A stretch of 64,000 bases of DNA. It comes from Mesorhizobium sp. YC-39 (lineage in GTDB: Bacteria > Pseudomonadota > Alphaproteobacteria > Rhizobiales > Rhizobiaceae). The notes beneath the pieces are model-generated. The model was given only the letters and a program-made list of their open reading frames with translations. It was not told the origin of the DNA and searched no databases. This document shows positions 1 to 9,340 of this stretch, piece by piece (within the stretch, counting starts at the first letter, position 1; the number at the start of each line of letters is the position of its first letter). Location: the NCBI RefSeq assembly GCF_025753795.1, contig NZ_JAOWPS010000001.1:1488001-1552000 (forward strand). The letters are read 5' to 3'. A program made the translations under genes and the position numbers.

Positions 1-269
1 CCGCCTTGGTCGCCGTGCATTCCGCCGCCCTGCATCATCTGCCGCATCATCGGCATCATTTGCTGCATCATGGGCATCATCTTTTGCATGGTGGACATCA
101 TCGCCGTGCACTGTTCGGACGACCCGCCCGGCATTGCCTCCGAGGCCGGCGCCGTTGTCGTGGTTTGTGGTGCGTCGGCCGCCGGGTGGTGCGGATCTGT
201 CTGAGCGAAAGCCGCGCCTGATAGGGTTACGCACGCGGCAAGCGTGATCAATCGAAGGTGGGTTTTCAT
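1..269 (-). CDS. Met-rich exported protein, C-terminus cut by window edge
   Basis: The gene reads leftward from ATG at 269 and runs off the window with no stop. It begins with a clear signal peptide (MKTHLRLITLAACVTLSGAAFA, about 22 residues). A low-complexity Thr/Ala/Pro stretch follows, then a run of Met pairs (TMQKMMPMMQQMMPMMRQMM) and a Gly/His tail. GAGGAAA lies about 5 bases before the ATG. Met-rich periplasmic segments of this kind bind Cu(I) in known copper-handling proteins, so a copper or metal role is plausible but is inference. The next gene on the same strand encodes a Cys-rich exported protein. Only 89 residues are visible, so the full fold cannot be judged. Confidence 0.7.
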   Translation of the reverse strand, partial: MKTHLRLITLAACVTLSGAAFAQTDPHHPAADAPQTTTTAPASEAMPGGSSEQCTAMMSTMQKMMPMMQQMMPMMRQMMQGGGMHGDQG

Positions 270-433
270 GACTGTTTCCTCGTCGTTGGTGTGGACCGAC
301 AGGCGAACTCTGAAATGGGTGCGCAAGGCAGCCCAGATCGCCGCTGCAGGTTGTGTTTCGCGGATTGTTCTCGCGCTATGCGCCTTGATGGGCACCTGGA
401 TTCAACAGTCCCCGGAACAGCGATGGCGCGATA

Positions 434-841
434 TCAGGCGAAGGTCTGGGGAGGATGCAGGAGAGCCTCGGGGTCGATTCCGGTTGCCAGGAACGTCCTG
501 CCTGCAATAAATCGGAGGGCATTCCGCGCATCATGAAGAATTCCGGATTCGCCGGCGGAAATGCTTGCAGCGCAACAGTTGGAGCCGGTCGAGTGCGCGC
601 AGTCCGGACGGCAATCAGGTCCGCAATCGTCGTCGTGAAGGTTATCCCAGCCTGTCACCATGACATCGCCTTGCACTTGGCGAGGGCTGCTAACGGAGGG
701 GATTACACCGTCGGTAGCAATGCTCATGTTGGCGCCCGTGCGCGGAGCCTGTCCGGCGAAGCCGGCCCCCGCAACGACGCTCGCCGCGATCAGGACGATC
801 ACGGAAAGCAAGGTGCGAAGTTGGGCCAGTTCCATTTCCAT
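434..841 (-). CDS. Small Cys-rich exported protein
   Basis: The protein is 135 residues if it starts at the ATG at 841; a second ATG lies at 835. The frame is open further upstream, but the hydrophobic segment (LLSVIVLIAASVVAGAGFAG) sits right after the chosen start and looks like a signal peptide or membrane anchor. A Cys/Asp cluster follows (DDDCGPDCRPDCAHS, then NCCAAS), and the C-terminus is EALLHPPQTFA. I do not recognise a named family. The Cys cluster and the Met-rich exported neighbour suggest metal, perhaps copper, handling (inference). The upstream FNR-type box is too close to this start for a standard activator position and better suits the divergent gene. Confidence 0.55.
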   Translation of the reverse strand: MEMELAQLRTLLSVIVLIAASVVAGAGFAGQAPRTGANMSIATDGVIPSVSSPRQVQGDVMVTGWDNLHDDDCGPDCRPDCAHSTGSNCCAASISAGESGILHDARNALRFIAGRTFLATGIDPEALLHPPQTFA

Positions 842-874
842 TTTTCTAGCATGGCATAGCTGCGTGTCGCCACT

Positions 875-888
875 TTGACGCAGATCAA
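875..888. promoter_or_regulatory. FNR/FixK-type box (TTGACGCAGATCAA)
   Basis: This matches the TTGAY-N4-RTCAA consensus exactly. Its centre is about 112 bp before the SRPBCC start at 994 and 40 bp before the divergent start at 841. The rightward gene is the better target, because an activator centred 41.5 bp upstream of transcription start would leave a normal leader there. Confidence 0.75.
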
Positions 889-993
889 TGCCGCGGCTCA
901 GGAGAGAGCGCTTTGTTTTACCGGTTTTCATCCGATGCGGATCGGCCGTTTTCTGGAGGCCTTCCCCGAGACCTAAAATGAATCGGAGGTGAG

Positions 994-1518
994 ATGATGC
1001 TGGCAATGCCGCGTTCCACCGAGACTGCCGTCAGAATAGAATCCGCGGTCGAGACCGTGTTCGCCTATCTCGACGACCACAGGCATCTGGGGGCTCACAT
1101 GAGCGCCTCGTCATGGATGATGCTCGGCTCGAAAATGGATTACGAGTTCGATGCCGGACAAGCTCGTTTGGTCGGCTCCAAGTTCGGGTTCCATGGAAAA
1201 ATATTAGGCATTGCGTTGTCTGCGGAACAGGTGGTTGCGATCCGGATGCCGCCCAGACTGAAGGTTTGGGAAACCATCGGGACCCCAAATCTATGGGTCA
1301 TCGGCCCCTGTCGCATGGGCTTCGAGATCGTCCCTGAGGTGAGATCCTGCCGACTTCGGGTCTTTATTGACTACGACTTGCCGGAAACGGCGCCAGCCCG
1401 CTGGCTCGGTCTGATCTTTGCCGATGTCTACGCGCGTTGGTGTACTGGCCGGATGGCGAAGGACGCAGCCCGCTATTTCGAGAGGACCGGGGCGCAAGCA
1501 GTCCCGACGAAAGGCTGA
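994..1518 (+). CDS. SRPBCC (START/Bet v1-fold) family protein
   Basis: A 174-residue protein whose sequence suits the SRPBCC ligand-binding fold: an early [20 protein letters not shown] segment, central strands and a C-terminal helix ([15 protein letters not shown]). The ligand or substrate cannot be told. GGAGGT precedes two adjacent ATGs at 994 and 997; spacing favours the second slightly. Its last 46 bases overlap the 3' end of the convergent arcC gene. The upstream FNR-type box suggests induction at low oxygen with the rest of the island. Confidence 0.7.
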   Translation: MMLAMPRSTETAVRIESAVETVFAYLDDHRHLGAHMSASSWMMLGSKMDYEFDAGQARLVGSKFGFHGKILGIALSAEQVVAIRMPPRLKVWETIGTPNLWVIGPCRMGFEIVPEVRSCRLRVFIDYDLPETAPARWLGLIFADVYARWCTGRMAKDAARYFERTGAQAVPTKG

Positions 1519-2435
1519 TCGTGGCAAGTCTCGGCTCCGAACCATGTGCCGCGCTCGCCCCTGACAATCTCGACGGCATCATCGAGCTTGCCGATTGCGG
1601 CACGCTTGCCCGTTGCTTCAGCGAACTCGATCGCGGCGCTCACCTTTGGTCCCATGGATCCGGCGGGAAAATTCCGCCCGGATATTTCCTTGGAGGTCAC
1701 TCGCCGGAGCGCCCGAGCAGCTGATGTCCCGTAGTTGACATAGACGGCGTCGACGTCGGTCAGCATCAGCAGCATGTCGGCCTTCAACTGACGGGCAAGA
1801 AGCGAGCTCGCCAGATCCTTGTCGATAACGGCCTCCACGCCGCAAAGACTGCCGTCGTCCCGCGCTACCACCGGAACCCCGCCGCCGCCGGTGCAGATGA
1901 CGATCACGCCGCGTTCGACCAGGAACGAGATCACAGAAGCTTCCAATATCTCTAGAGGTTTGGGCGAAGGCACGACGCGGCGCCATTTGTCGCCATCGGG
2001 CGCGATCTGCCAGCTGCGCTCGCCGGCAAGCCCACGTGCGGTTGCCTCATCGTAGACAGGTCCGATAGGTTTTGTCGGGTGAGCGAAAGCCGGATCGTGA
2101 GAATCTACCTTCACCTGTGTCAGCAGGGTCGCAAAAAGCCTCCCTTTGAGGAGGTTGCCGAGTTCCTGCTCGAGCACATAGCCGATCATGCCTGCGCTCT
2201 CGGCGCCGAGCACGTCGAGTGGAAAGGTCCCACCCTCCGAAGCGGCCGCTGCCTGCAGGGCCAGAAGTCCCACCTGCGGTCCGTTGCCGTGTGTGACTAC
2301 GATCGAGTGTCCTTCGCCGACGAGTTTGGCAAGCACTGAGGCGGCGCGCACGATGTTGGCGCGCTGGTTCCCGGCCGTCATCGGTTCTCCACGACGCAGC
2401 AGTGCGTTTCCGCCGAGTGCAACGACGATAAGCAT
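1473..2435 (-). CDS. arcC: Carbamate kinase
   Basis: Last enzyme of the arginine deiminase pathway in the cytoplasm; it uses carbamoyl phosphate and ADP to make ATP, CO2 and ammonia. The 320-residue product starts [17 protein letters not shown], the amino acid kinase N-terminus. It has the HGNGPQVG and CTGGGGVPV motifs, a PSPKP segment and [10 protein letters not shown]. The start at 2435 sits immediately after the arcB stop, which supports it over longer readings. The C-terminus runs roughly 20 residues past the usual end (after [10 protein letters not shown]) and overlaps the convergent SRPBCC gene. It is the fourth gene of arcDABC. Confidence 0.95.
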   Translation of the reverse strand: MLIVVALGGNALLRRGEPMTAGNQRANIVRAASVLAKLVGEGHSIVVTHGNGPQVGLLALQAAAASEGGTFPLDVLGAESAGMIGYVLEQELGNLLKGRLFATLLTQVKVDSHDPAFAHPTKPIGPVYDEATARGLAGERSWQIAPDGDKWRRVVPSPKPLEILEASVISFLVERGVIVICTGGGGVPVVARDDGSLCGVEAVIDKDLASSLLARQLKADMLLMLTDVDAVYVNYGTSAARALRRVTSKEISGRNFPAGSMGPKVSAAIEFAEATGKRAAIGKLDDAVEIVRGERGTWFGAETCHDQPFVGTACAPVLSK

Positions 2436-2436
2436 C

Positions 2437-3438
2437 TCAGTTGCCGATCGTGGCGACGAGCAGGGCCTTGATCGTATGCATGCGGTTTTCCGCCTGGTCG
2501 AAGACGATTGAGGCCGCCGACTCGAACACCTCGTCGGTGACCTCCATGCAGTCGATGCCGTATTCCTTCGCGATGTAGGCGCCGATCTCGGTATCGGTAT
2601 CGTGGAATGCCGGCAGGCAATGCATGAACTTGACATGGGGGTTGCCGGCAGCAGCCATCACCTCGCTGGTGACGCGGTAGGGCGTCAAAAGGTGAATGCG
2701 CTCTGCCCAGCCCGATTTGTCCTCACCCATCGACATCCACACGTCGGTGTAGATGAAATCGGCGTCCTGGACACAGCCCGTCACGTCTTCGTCGAGCCGG
2801 AAACGGCCACCGCTGCGTTCCGCCAGGTCCCGGACATGGGCGCAGAATTCCTCATCCGGCCAGAGCTCCCTTGGCGAGGCGATACGCATGTCGATGCCGA
2901 CCTTGGCTGCTCCAAGCGCCAGCGACAGCGCGACATTGTCCCGGCCCTCGCCGACGAAGGTGACGGTCATGTCCGAAAGATGCTTGTGCGTGAATTCACG
3001 CATGGTCATGAGGTCGGCGAGAATCTGTGTCGGATGCGCCTCGTCGGTAAGACCGTTGTAGACCGGCACGCCGGCATGCGCGGCAAGCAATTCGGCCTGG
3101 TGCTGGCCAAAGCCGCGATATTCGATCGCGTCATACATGCGGCCGAGCACGCGGGCAGTGTCCTTCATGGATTCCTTGTGGCCGATATGGCTGCCGCTGG
3201 GGCCGAAATAGGTGACGTGGGCGCCCTGGTCATAGGCTGCCACTTCGAACCCCGTCCGCGTGCGCGTCGAATCCTTCTCGAAGATCAGCGCGATGTTTTT
3301 CCTGACGAGACGCGGGATCTCGTGCCCGGCGAGCTTGGCTGCTTTGAGGTCAGCGGCCAGCTTGAGGAGAAAGCGGATTTCGTCTGCCGTGAGATCGTCC
3401 AGGGTCAGGACGGAGCGGCCATGAAGGTTGATCGACAT
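2437..3438 (-). CDS. arcB: Catabolic ornithine carbamoyltransferase
   Basis: Converts citrulline and phosphate to ornithine and carbamoyl phosphate in the arginine deiminase pathway. The 333-residue protein has the carbamoyl phosphate site STRTRTGFE, the HPTQ loop, the DVWMSMGE segment and HCLPAFHD near the C-terminus. I chose the ATG at 3438 because AAAGGA lies 7 bases upstream and the protein then begins [13 protein letters not shown]. The operon context (arcD-arcA-arcB-arcC, an oxygen-responsive box at 6217) argues for the catabolic arcB rather than biosynthetic argF, although the sequences are similar. Confidence 0.93.
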   Translation of the reverse strand: MSINLHGRSVLTLDDLTADEIRFLLKLAADLKAAKLAGHEIPRLVRKNIALIFEKDSTRTRTGFEVAAYDQGAHVTYFGPSGSHIGHKESMKDTARVLGRMYDAIEYRGFGQHQAELLAAHAGVPVYNGLTDEAHPTQILADLMTMREFTHKHLSDMTVTFVGEGRDNVALSLALGAAKVGIDMRIASPRELWPDEEFCAHVRDLAERSGGRFRLDEDVTGCVQDADFIYTDVWMSMGEDKSGWAERIHLLTPYRVTSEVMAAAGNPHVKFMHCLPAFHDTDTEIGAYIAKEYGIDCMEVTDEVFESAASIVFDQAENRMHTIKALLVATIGN

Positions 3439-3455
3439 GGGATTGTCCTTTCGGG

Positions 3456-4688
3456 TCAAATCGCGTCGCGGGCAATCGGACAGGTCATGCAGTGCCCGCC
3501 GCCGCGGCCGCGACTGAGTTCCGCGCCTTCGACGGTGATCACTTCGATGCCTGCACGGCGCAGGAGCGTGTTGGTGTAGACGTTGCGGTCGTAGCCGACG
3601 ACCACGCCTGGCTCGACCGCAACGACATTGTTGCCGTCATCCCATTGCTCGCGCTCTGCCTCGTAACGGTCACCGCCGGTGGCGATAATCCGCAGCGATT
3701 TCAACCCGAGCGCTTCGGCTACCACCGCTGTAAACGGCTTTGTCTCGTCTGTGACTTCGACCGCCGCCTCGCCATCGCCCGGCCGCAGCGAAAAGGTACG
3801 CAACCGGTCGACCACCGGCGGATACATGGTGACCAGGTCGCGGTCGCAGAAAGTGAAAACGGTATCGAGATGCATGAAACTGCGGTCCCGCGGCATCAAG
3901 GCGGCAATCACACGCGTCGCCTCGCCGGCTGCGAACAGGCTGCGCGCAAGGTCACCCACGGCTTGCGGCGTGGTGCGCTCCCCCATGCCGACGAGCACTG
4001 TTCCGCCTCCGATCGGCATGACGTCGCCGCCTTCAAGGCTGGTGCCTGTTCCCACTTCCGACGACACGAAGGGAATACCACTATCACGAAAGCGGGGATG
4101 GAAGCGGTAGACGGCTTCGACATTGGCCGCTTCCGGGCGTCGCGCGGGCCAATACATGGCGTTGACCGAAACCAATCCGTAGATCCAGCAGGAGCTATCG
4201 CGGGTGAACAGCTGGTTCGGCAGCGGCGGCAGCACGAAATCCTGGGGAGCGAGCGTCCTTCCGGTCAGGCCTTTGGGCTCGAAAGGAAGCTCCGCACGGG
4301 CAATGCCGCCGACTAGGTAGGCTGCCAGTTGCTTCGAAGGCATTTCGCTAAGCCAACCGCGCATCTCGTCAACCATGTCGAGCCCGACGATGCCTGCGTG
4401 AATCCTGCGATCCAGAAGCCAGTCGCGCGCCTTGGTCAGGCTCATGGTATCGGCCAGGAGTTCTCCGAACGAATGGACCAGCACGCCGCGTTCGCGCAAC
4501 GCGTCGACGAAGACGTCGTGCTCCTGTCGGGCCTTCTTGACCCAGAGGACATCGTCGAAGAGCAATGCCTTGCAATTGTCCGGCGTCAGCCTTTGCAGGC
4601 TCAGATCGGGGCGATGTACGAGCACCTCGCGGAGCCGGCCGACTTCGGAAAAGGCGCCAAGTCGGGTTGTGGTGACAGGAGCGTTCAT
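3456..4688 (-). CDS. arcA: Arginine deiminase
   Basis: Hydrolyses arginine to citrulline and ammonia, the first step of fermentative ATP production from arginine. The 410-residue length is typical. The N-terminus has [15 protein letters not shown], the middle has [14 protein letters not shown] and [21 protein letters not shown], and the C-terminus carries the catalytic Cys in GGGHCMTCP. The ATG overlaps the arcD stop (ATGA), so translation is coupled to arcD. arcB follows after 17 bases. Confidence 0.96.
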   Translation of the reverse strand: MNAPVTTTRLGAFSEVGRLREVLVHRPDLSLQRLTPDNCKALLFDDVLWVKKARQEHDVFVDALRERGVLVHSFGELLADTMSLTKARDWLLDRRIHAGIVGLDMVDEMRGWLSEMPSKQLAAYLVGGIARAELPFEPKGLTGRTLAPQDFVLPPLPNQLFTRDSSCWIYGLVSVNAMYWPARRPEAANVEAVYRFHPRFRDSGIPFVSSEVGTGTSLEGGDVMPIGGGTVLVGMGERTTPQAVGDLARSLFAAGEATRVIAALMPRDRSFMHLDTVFTFCDRDLVTMYPPVVDRLRTFSLRPGDGEAAVEVTDETKPFTAVVAEALGLKSLRIIATGGDRYEAEREQWDDGNNVVAVEPGVVVGYDRNVYTNTLLRRAGIEVITVEGAELSRGRGGGHCMTCPIARDAI

Positions 4689-6151
4689 AGCGGGCTGATG
4701 CTCCCGTTCCAGATGAGGTAGGCGGCAGCGATACCGGCAGCGACAAGCGCTGCTGCGAGCGCGGCTTCGACAGGATGGAACACGCGCTGGTTGGTTTCAC
4801 GGCGAGCCCAGATGTAGAAGAGGATGCCAGGCGCATAGAGGATCGCGCACATGAAGAGATATGCCGGTCCTGCCGCATAGACGAGCCAGAGCCCGTAGAT
4901 CGTCGCCAGCAGCCCGGCTGCCAGGGGACCAATGCGTTGCTCGCCGCTCTCATAACTCTCTCCAGTTACTGCAAGCTTGGCCGCGTAGGCTCCAGAGAAG
5001 ATGTAAGGAACCAGGATCGTCGCCGAGGCGATGTAGAACAGCGCCTGATAGGTGCTCTGTGCGAAGAGCGTAATCACCAGGAAAGCCTGGACGAGCAGAT
5101 TGGTGATCAAAAGCGAGGTCGACGGCACGCCACGCTCGCTCTCCTGGCCGAAGAATTTCGGCATCGTCCCGTCCTTGGCGGCAGCGTGCGGAATTTCGGC
5201 CGCAAGCAACGTCCAGCTCAGGAAGGCGCCGACCACGGACACGACGAGCGCGACGTTGATAAGGATGGCGCCCCAAGGTCCGACAACCGCCTCCAGCACG
5301 CCTGCCATGGACGGGTTCTTCAGCAGGGCGAGGTCAGGCTGGCTGAGGACGCCGAGCGACAACAGCGACACAAGGGCGTAGAGCGCGAGACAGGTGAAGA
5401 AGCCAAGTACGGTCGCCGTGGCGATGTCCTTGCGGCGCTCGGCCCGGCCGGAAAACACGCTGGCGCCTTCAATGCCGATGAACACCCACAGCGTCACCAG
5501 CATCGTGCTTTTCACTTGCGCGGTGATCGAGCCGAGACTGGCATTGCCCAGACCGGTGAAATCGAGGGACCAGACCTGGAGTTTGAAAGCCACGGCGGCA
5601 ATTCCGACAAACAGGACGATCGGTGCGATCTTTGCCACCGTGACGACAAGGTTCACGACGGCAGCCTGCCGGATTCCGGCGAGAACCAGGACATGAATCA
5701 GCCACAGCAGGATCGATGCGCCGAGCACCGCCTGCCAGGTGTTTCCGTCGCCGAAGGCCGGAAAGAAATAGGACAGGGCGCTGAATACGACCACCGCGTA
5801 GGAAACGTTGCCGACCCAGGCGCTGATCCAGTAGCCCCAGGCGCTATTGAAGCCGATGAAAGGACCGAAGCCGGCCTTGGCATAGGCATAGGGACCGGCG
5901 TCGAGCTCGGCCTTGCGGGTTGCAAGCGACTGATAGACGAAGACCAGCGCCAGCATGCCGACAGCGGTGATCGCCCAACCAATCAGGATGGCTAGAGGAC
6001 CAGCACCTGCCGCCATGTTCTGCGGCAGGCTGAACACGCCGGAGCCGACCATAGAACCGACAACCAATGCGGTCAGGGAACCCAGTCGAAGTTTCGTCGG
6101 GGCTGTGGTGGTGACTTTCGAAACGGGGATGTTGAAATCAGCCGTAGTCAT
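4685..6151 (-). CDS. arcD: Arginine/ornithine antiporter, APC family
   Basis: Inner-membrane exchanger that brings in arginine and exports ornithine for the arginine deiminase pathway. The 488-residue protein has about 12 hydrophobic segments and the APC-family opening [23 protein letters not shown] (residues about 24-46), plus [16 protein letters not shown]. The ATG at 6151 has GGGAG 6 bases upstream and is preferred over an in-frame ATG at 6190. It is the first gene of arcDABC. An FNR/FixK-type box is centred about 72 bp before its start, so the operon should be induced at low oxygen. Confidence 0.94.
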   Translation of the reverse strand: MTTADFNIPVSKVTTTAPTKLRLGSLTALVVGSMVGSGVFSLPQNMAAGAGPLAILIGWAITAVGMLALVFVYQSLATRKAELDAGPYAYAKAGFGPFIGFNSAWGYWISAWVGNVSYAVVVFSALSYFFPAFGDGNTWQAVLGASILLWLIHVLVLAGIRQAAVVNLVVTVAKIAPIVLFVGIAAVAFKLQVWSLDFTGLGNASLGSITAQVKSTMLVTLWVFIGIEGASVFSGRAERRKDIATATVLGFFTCLALYALVSLLSLGVLSQPDLALLKNPSMAGVLEAVVGPWGAILINVALVVSVVGAFLSWTLLAAEIPHAAAKDGTMPKFFGQESERGVPSTSLLITNLLVQAFLVITLFAQSTYQALFYIASATILVPYIFSGAYAAKLAVTGESYESGEQRIGPLAAGLLATIYGLWLVYAAGPAYLFMCAILYAPGILFYIWARRETNQRVFHPVEAALAAALVAAGIAAAYLIWNGSISPL

Positions 6152-6216
6152 GATGCACTCCCAAGATTTGAAAGCTCTGATGGGAGGCAATGAACAGGAA
6201 GACAGAGCTGCCAGCT

Positions 6217-6230
6217 TTGACGCTGGTCAA
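6217..6230. promoter_or_regulatory. FNR/FixK-type box (TTGACGCTGGTCAA) of arcDABC
   Basis: Exact consensus match centred about 72 bp before the arcD ATG. Placing the centre at -41.5 puts transcription start near 6182 and leaves a leader of about 30 bases. No comparable target lies on the other side, where the neighbour is a dehydrogenase fragment. Confidence 0.85.
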
Positions 6231-6273
6231 ATCATGTTCCGAGTAACAACGCGGCACTGGGGTCGTCATTCAT

Positions 6274-6651
6274 GTGACCTCAATCCAGCGGACGCTGCCA
6301 TTGCCCGGGGCGACGACGGCCTACGCTGCGGCAAAGGCTGCCCTCTCAACCTACAGCAAGAGCCTGTCGAAAGAGGTTTCGCCGCAAGGGGTGCGCGTTG
6401 CTCGGGTTTCTCCCGGCTGGATCGAAACGGAGGCGGCTGTCCATTTGGCAGAGCGGCTGGGAGCGGAACAAGGTGGCGATGCGACAGTCGGCAAGCGAAT
6501 GATCATGGAGTCGCTGGGCGGCATTCCGATCGGCCGGCCGTCGAAGCCGGAAGAAGTGGCAAGCCTGATCGCATTCCTCGCCTCCGACCGTGCGGGCAGC
6601 ATTACCGGATCGGAGTTCGTAATCGACGGCGGCACCATCCCGACAGTCTAG
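6274..6651 (+). pseudogene. 5'-truncated short-chain dehydrogenase
   Basis: Only the C-terminal half of a classical SDR is readable. It begins at [14 protein letters not shown], keeps the catalytic Tyr-x3-Lys (AYAAAK) and the SPGWIETEA segment, and ends in the usual [14 protein letters not shown]. The whole Rossmann half with the Gly-rich NAD(P) site is missing. Upstream sequence is the arc operon promoter, so a deletion has fused the fragment to that region. No ribosome binding site is convincing. It is most likely a non-functional remnant. Confidence 0.75.
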
Positions 6652-6688
6652 GCCATCGTCTCAGCAAAATTCGGGGGCTCCTGACCCG

Positions 6689-7165
6689 CTAGAACGGAAG
6701 GCGTGCGTTCTCCTTGACTTCCTTCATAACGAAGAAGGTTCGAGTCTGTCGAACGCCCGGCAGGGCAATGAGTTTGTGCCCATGAAGCTTGTTGAAATCC
6801 GCCATGTCACGGACCCGTATCTTCAGAAGGTAGTCAAAGTCGCCGGCGACGAGGTTGCAGTCCAAGACCTCCTTGAGCTTGTGTACCGCCTCTTCGAATG
6901 CAGCGAAGCTTTCAGGCGTCGAACGATCGAGTACGACGCCCACCATGACCAGCGCGCCGAGTCCGACGGAAGTTGGTGCGATCTCAGCGCGCACTCCCAC
7001 GATGTGCCCCTCGTCGAACAGGCGCTGCGTGCGGCGATGGCACGTTGCCGCGCTGACATTCACACGGATTGCCAGGTCCGCATTTGTGAGCCGCCCGTCG
7101 GTCTGAAGCGCACGAAGTATTTTGATGTCTGTGCGATCAAGTGCCGTTGCGGAAGATTCTTCCAT
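6689..7165 (-). CDS. acdR: Lrp/AsnC-family regulator, AcdR-like
   Basis: A 158-residue Lrp-type regulator: an N-terminal helix-turn-helix (ALDRTDIKILRALQTDGRLTNADLA then VSAATCHRRTQRLFDEG) and a C-terminal RAM ligand-binding domain (from about residue 65, with GDFDYLLKIRV). It is divergent from an ACC deaminase remnant. In other bacteria an Lrp-type AcdR sits divergent to acdS and controls it, so the name rests on context plus family. An imperfect inverted repeat lies in the shared intergenic region. With acdS truncated, its present target is unclear. Confidence 0.8.
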   Translation of the reverse strand: MEESSATALDRTDIKILRALQTDGRLTNADLAIRVNVSAATCHRRTQRLFDEGHIVGVRAEIAPTSVGLGALVMVGVVLDRSTPESFAAFEEAVHKLKEVLDCNLVAGDFDYLLKIRVRDMADFNKLHGHKLIALPGVRQTRTFFVMKEVKENARLPF

Positions 7166-7189
7166 ATTTGCTCGCAGATTTGGCGGGTA

Positions 7190-7217
7190 ATGATGCGGAA
7201 TCTCACTTCTGCGTCAT
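7190..7217. promoter_or_regulatory. Imperfect inverted repeat between acdR and acdS
   Basis: ATGATGCGGAA and TTCTGCGTCAT form 11-base arms (two mismatches) around a 6-base centre. The site lies 25 bases upstream of the acdR start and about 90 bases before the acdS start. Its position between a Lrp-type regulator and its presumed divergent target makes it a likely operator. The assignment is inference. Confidence 0.45.
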
Positions 7218-7307
7218 TTTTAGAAGATTCACCAGCAAAATTAGAGAGCACCTTTCCCGGTGTTTCGATTACCTTTTCCTTATCAAAAGCCGAAACGGAG
7301 ACGAAAA

Positions 7308-7589
7308 GTGTCGCTTCTCGAAAAGTTTGAACGCTATCCGCTGACGTTCGGCACGACGCCGATCGAGCATCTACCTCGGCTCAGCGCAGCGCTAGGGAAC
7401 AAGGTTCAGATCTATGCAAAACGCGACGACTGTAACTCCGGCCTTGCCTTGGGCGGAAACAAGCTGAGAAAGCTTGAATACATCATTCCGGACGCCATCG
7501 CCTCTGGCGCGGACACACTCGTGTCAATCGGCGGCGTACAGTCCAACCACGCGCGCATGGTCGCAGCTGCTGCCGCTATGCGCATCTGA
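7308..7589 (+). pseudogene. acdS: Truncated ACC deaminase (N-terminal fragment)
   Basis: ACC deaminase uses PLP to split the ethylene precursor 1-aminocyclopropane-1-carboxylate into 2-oxobutyrate and ammonia. The reading frame starts at GTG 7308 after a GGAG site and reads [20 protein letters not shown], then [23 protein letters not shown] (which includes the PLP lysine) and [15 protein letters not shown]. It stops after 93 residues; the family is about 337 residues. The rest of the domain is absent and unrelated sequence follows, so this is a deletion remnant. The preserved start and regulator suggest the deletion is fairly recent. Confidence 0.88.
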
Positions 7590-7591
7590 GT

Positions 7592-7735
7592 GGTGCGCCT
7601 GCGATCAATGGCTACAGCTACTATTACAAGGACGATGGTGCCGACCGCGAGATTATGATGGCAACTGTCAAGTCGCCCTTGGCCAAGACCAATAGCGGCC
7701 CATACGCCGCCAACTATCCGCCCATGTTCCCATAG
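7592..7735 (+). pseudogene. 3' remnant of an unidentified gene fused to acdS fragment
   Basis: An open frame without a start codon reads GAPAINGYSYYYKDDG and ends YAANYPPMFP before TAG. It lies immediately after the acdS stop in another frame and looks like the C-terminal end of a different protein. I do not recognise the family. It probably marks the far side of the deletion that removed most of acdS. The rest of the stretch up to 7904 holds no gene I can see. Confidence 0.35.
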
Positions 7736-7904
7736 GTCTGCGGATACTCTTCGGCACAACCAGTTGCGCCCGGGACGCGGCGTGTGCCTTTGCGTGCGAC
7801 GCGTCCCAAATCCGAAGACAGCGTGCGCAAACCCGTCAGAGGTGTCGTTCTTCTGACGAAGCCTAACGTAACCCTCACACCCCTAAACTCGAAAGGAGCT
7901 CTCC

Positions 7905-8690
7905 ATGAACACCAAAACCAAAAGTCTTTTGGCCGCAACCGCTCTCGGCGCAGGCTTGGCGTCGCCAACACTCTCACATTCCGCCGACCGCATCCCCGAC
8001 GCGCAAGCGGTTAAGAATGTCGTTCTCGTTCACGGGGCATTTGCCGACGGTTCCGGCTGGCGTGGAGTCTATAACGAGCTCACCCAACGCGGCTATCGCG
8101 TCACCATCGTCCAGAACCCATTGACGTCACTGGAGGATGATGTCGCTTCAACCAAGCGCGTTCTTGATCGACAGGATGGCCCGACCGTTCTCGTTGGGCA
8201 CTCCTGGGGCGGCACCGTCATAACGGAAGCAGGGGTCAATCCCAAGGTCGCGGGGCTGGTCTACGTTTCTGCGCTTTCGCCAGATGCCGGGGAGACAACT
8301 GGTCAGCAGTACGAAGGTTTTGCACCAGCCACCGAGTTTGTTGTCGAAACTACCGACGATGGCTTCGGCTTCGTGAAACCGGAGAATTTCAAGTCCGGTT
8401 TCGCCCATGACGTTAGTGACCAAGACGTCGTCTTCATGCGGGACTCGCAGGTCCCGATAAACATGTCGGCCTTCGGCACGAAGCTCAACAACGCGGCTTG
8501 GCGGTCGAAGCCAAGCTGGGCTGTCATCGCCACAGAAGACAAAGCATTCGACCAGGCCATGCTGCTTCACATGGCGCATCGCATCGGCGCCAAGGTGACC
8601 ACGGTGTCGGCCAGCCATGCGCTCTTCATGACTCAGCCTAAAGTGATTGCTGATACGATCGACCAAGCGGCGCAGACCGTCTCGAAATGA
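7905..8690 (+). CDS. Exported alpha/beta hydrolase
   Basis: A 261-residue protein with a signal peptide (KSLLAATALGAGLASPTLSHSA) and an alpha/beta hydrolase domain. The oxyanion region is VLVHGAFADGSGW, the nucleophile elbow is GHSWGG, and the catalytic His is probably in SASHALFMTQP. The sequence resembles the esterase or salicylate-esterase-like hydrolases of this fold, but the substrate is unknown. GGAG precedes the ATG by about 7 bases. A strong hairpin follows the gene, so it is probably monocistronic. Confidence 0.85.
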   Translation: MNTKTKSLLAATALGAGLASPTLSHSADRIPDAQAVKNVVLVHGAFADGSGWRGVYNELTQRGYRVTIVQNPLTSLEDDVASTKRVLDRQDGPTVLVGHSWGGTVITEAGVNPKVAGLVYVSALSPDAGETTGQQYEGFAPATEFVVETTDDGFGFVKPENFKSGFAHDVSDQDVVFMRDSQVPINMSAFGTKLNNAAWRSKPSWAVIATEDKAFDQAMLLHMAHRIGAKVTTVSASHALFMTQPKVIADTIDQAAQTVSK

Positions 8691-8716
8691 GCGGATTCGG
8701 CAGTTGATGCGGGTAG

Positions 8717-8756
8717 CATCGGGGCAGGCGACCCTTGTGTCGTCGCTGCCCCGATG
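8717..8756 (+). terminator. Hairpin after the alpha/beta hydrolase gene
   Basis: CATCGGGGCAG pairs perfectly with CTGCCCCGATG, and the stem extends inward with GCGAC and a near match. It starts 26 bases after the stop codon. No T-run follows, so it may be a weak or factor-assisted terminator or an mRNA-stabilising structure. Confidence 0.6.
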
Positions 8757-8880
8757 AATGGCGCAATGGCCGCTCAGCGGTCGAAACTGAACGCGGAATA
8801 CCGTGATTCACGGCCCTGCATTTTCACGTAGACCTGCTTTCCATGCACCGCAAACGGTTGGGGAACGTCGGCTTTGGTTG

Positions 8881-9018
8881 ATTGCCTGCAACTTCGCGCG
8901 CCGGCTCAAGACCCTCAAGGGTCTCACACCCTACGAGTTCATCTGCAAGGCGTGGGCGTCACAACCGGAACGCTTCAAACTCAATCCGCTCCAGCAAATG
9001 CCGGGACTAAACAGCTAG
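8881..9018 (+). pseudogene. C-terminal remnant of an IS481-family transposase
   Basis: The frame reads NFARRLKTLKGLTPYEFICKAW and ends NPLQQMPGLNS before a stop, which is the typical end of IS481-type integrase-like transposases. The catalytic DDE core is missing and upstream sequence does not continue the domain. I see no terminal inverted repeats. This is a transposon scar. Confidence 0.75.
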
Positions 9019-9340
9019 GCTGGACCGATTGACGAAATGTGCGCGGCTAGTCGTTGCATCAGTCAGTCGGAGGCTGAGCCTATGCCTTGTCCGGAGAGAG
9101 TCGGCTTAGTGCTTCGCTATGACGATCCCCGGCTCGGCGGTAAATTGTACGTCGTTGGTCCGCATTTCAGAACGGATTTTTCTCGATGTCTTGCTGAATG
9201 CGGACGGGTCTCCTTCCGGCCAAAAGGCGACATCAGTGGTCGTCTGCTCTGGCGCAACGCGCTTATTCCGGTAGATCAGCCTGAGGGTAACCTCCCACCA
9301 CCTCGGCCATTTGCGATAGGCCACCGATTGAGTTTGGACC
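9019..9340. other. Gene-free stretch with a possible dispersed rhizobial repeat
   Basis: No convincing gene is present. A segment around 9190-9245 translates to RVSFRPKGDIS on the plus strand. This resembles the FGPKADI-type peptide of a repeated sequence often mis-annotated as small ORFs in rhizobial genomes (from memory). It is best read as repeat debris beside the IS481 scar. Confidence 0.3.
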
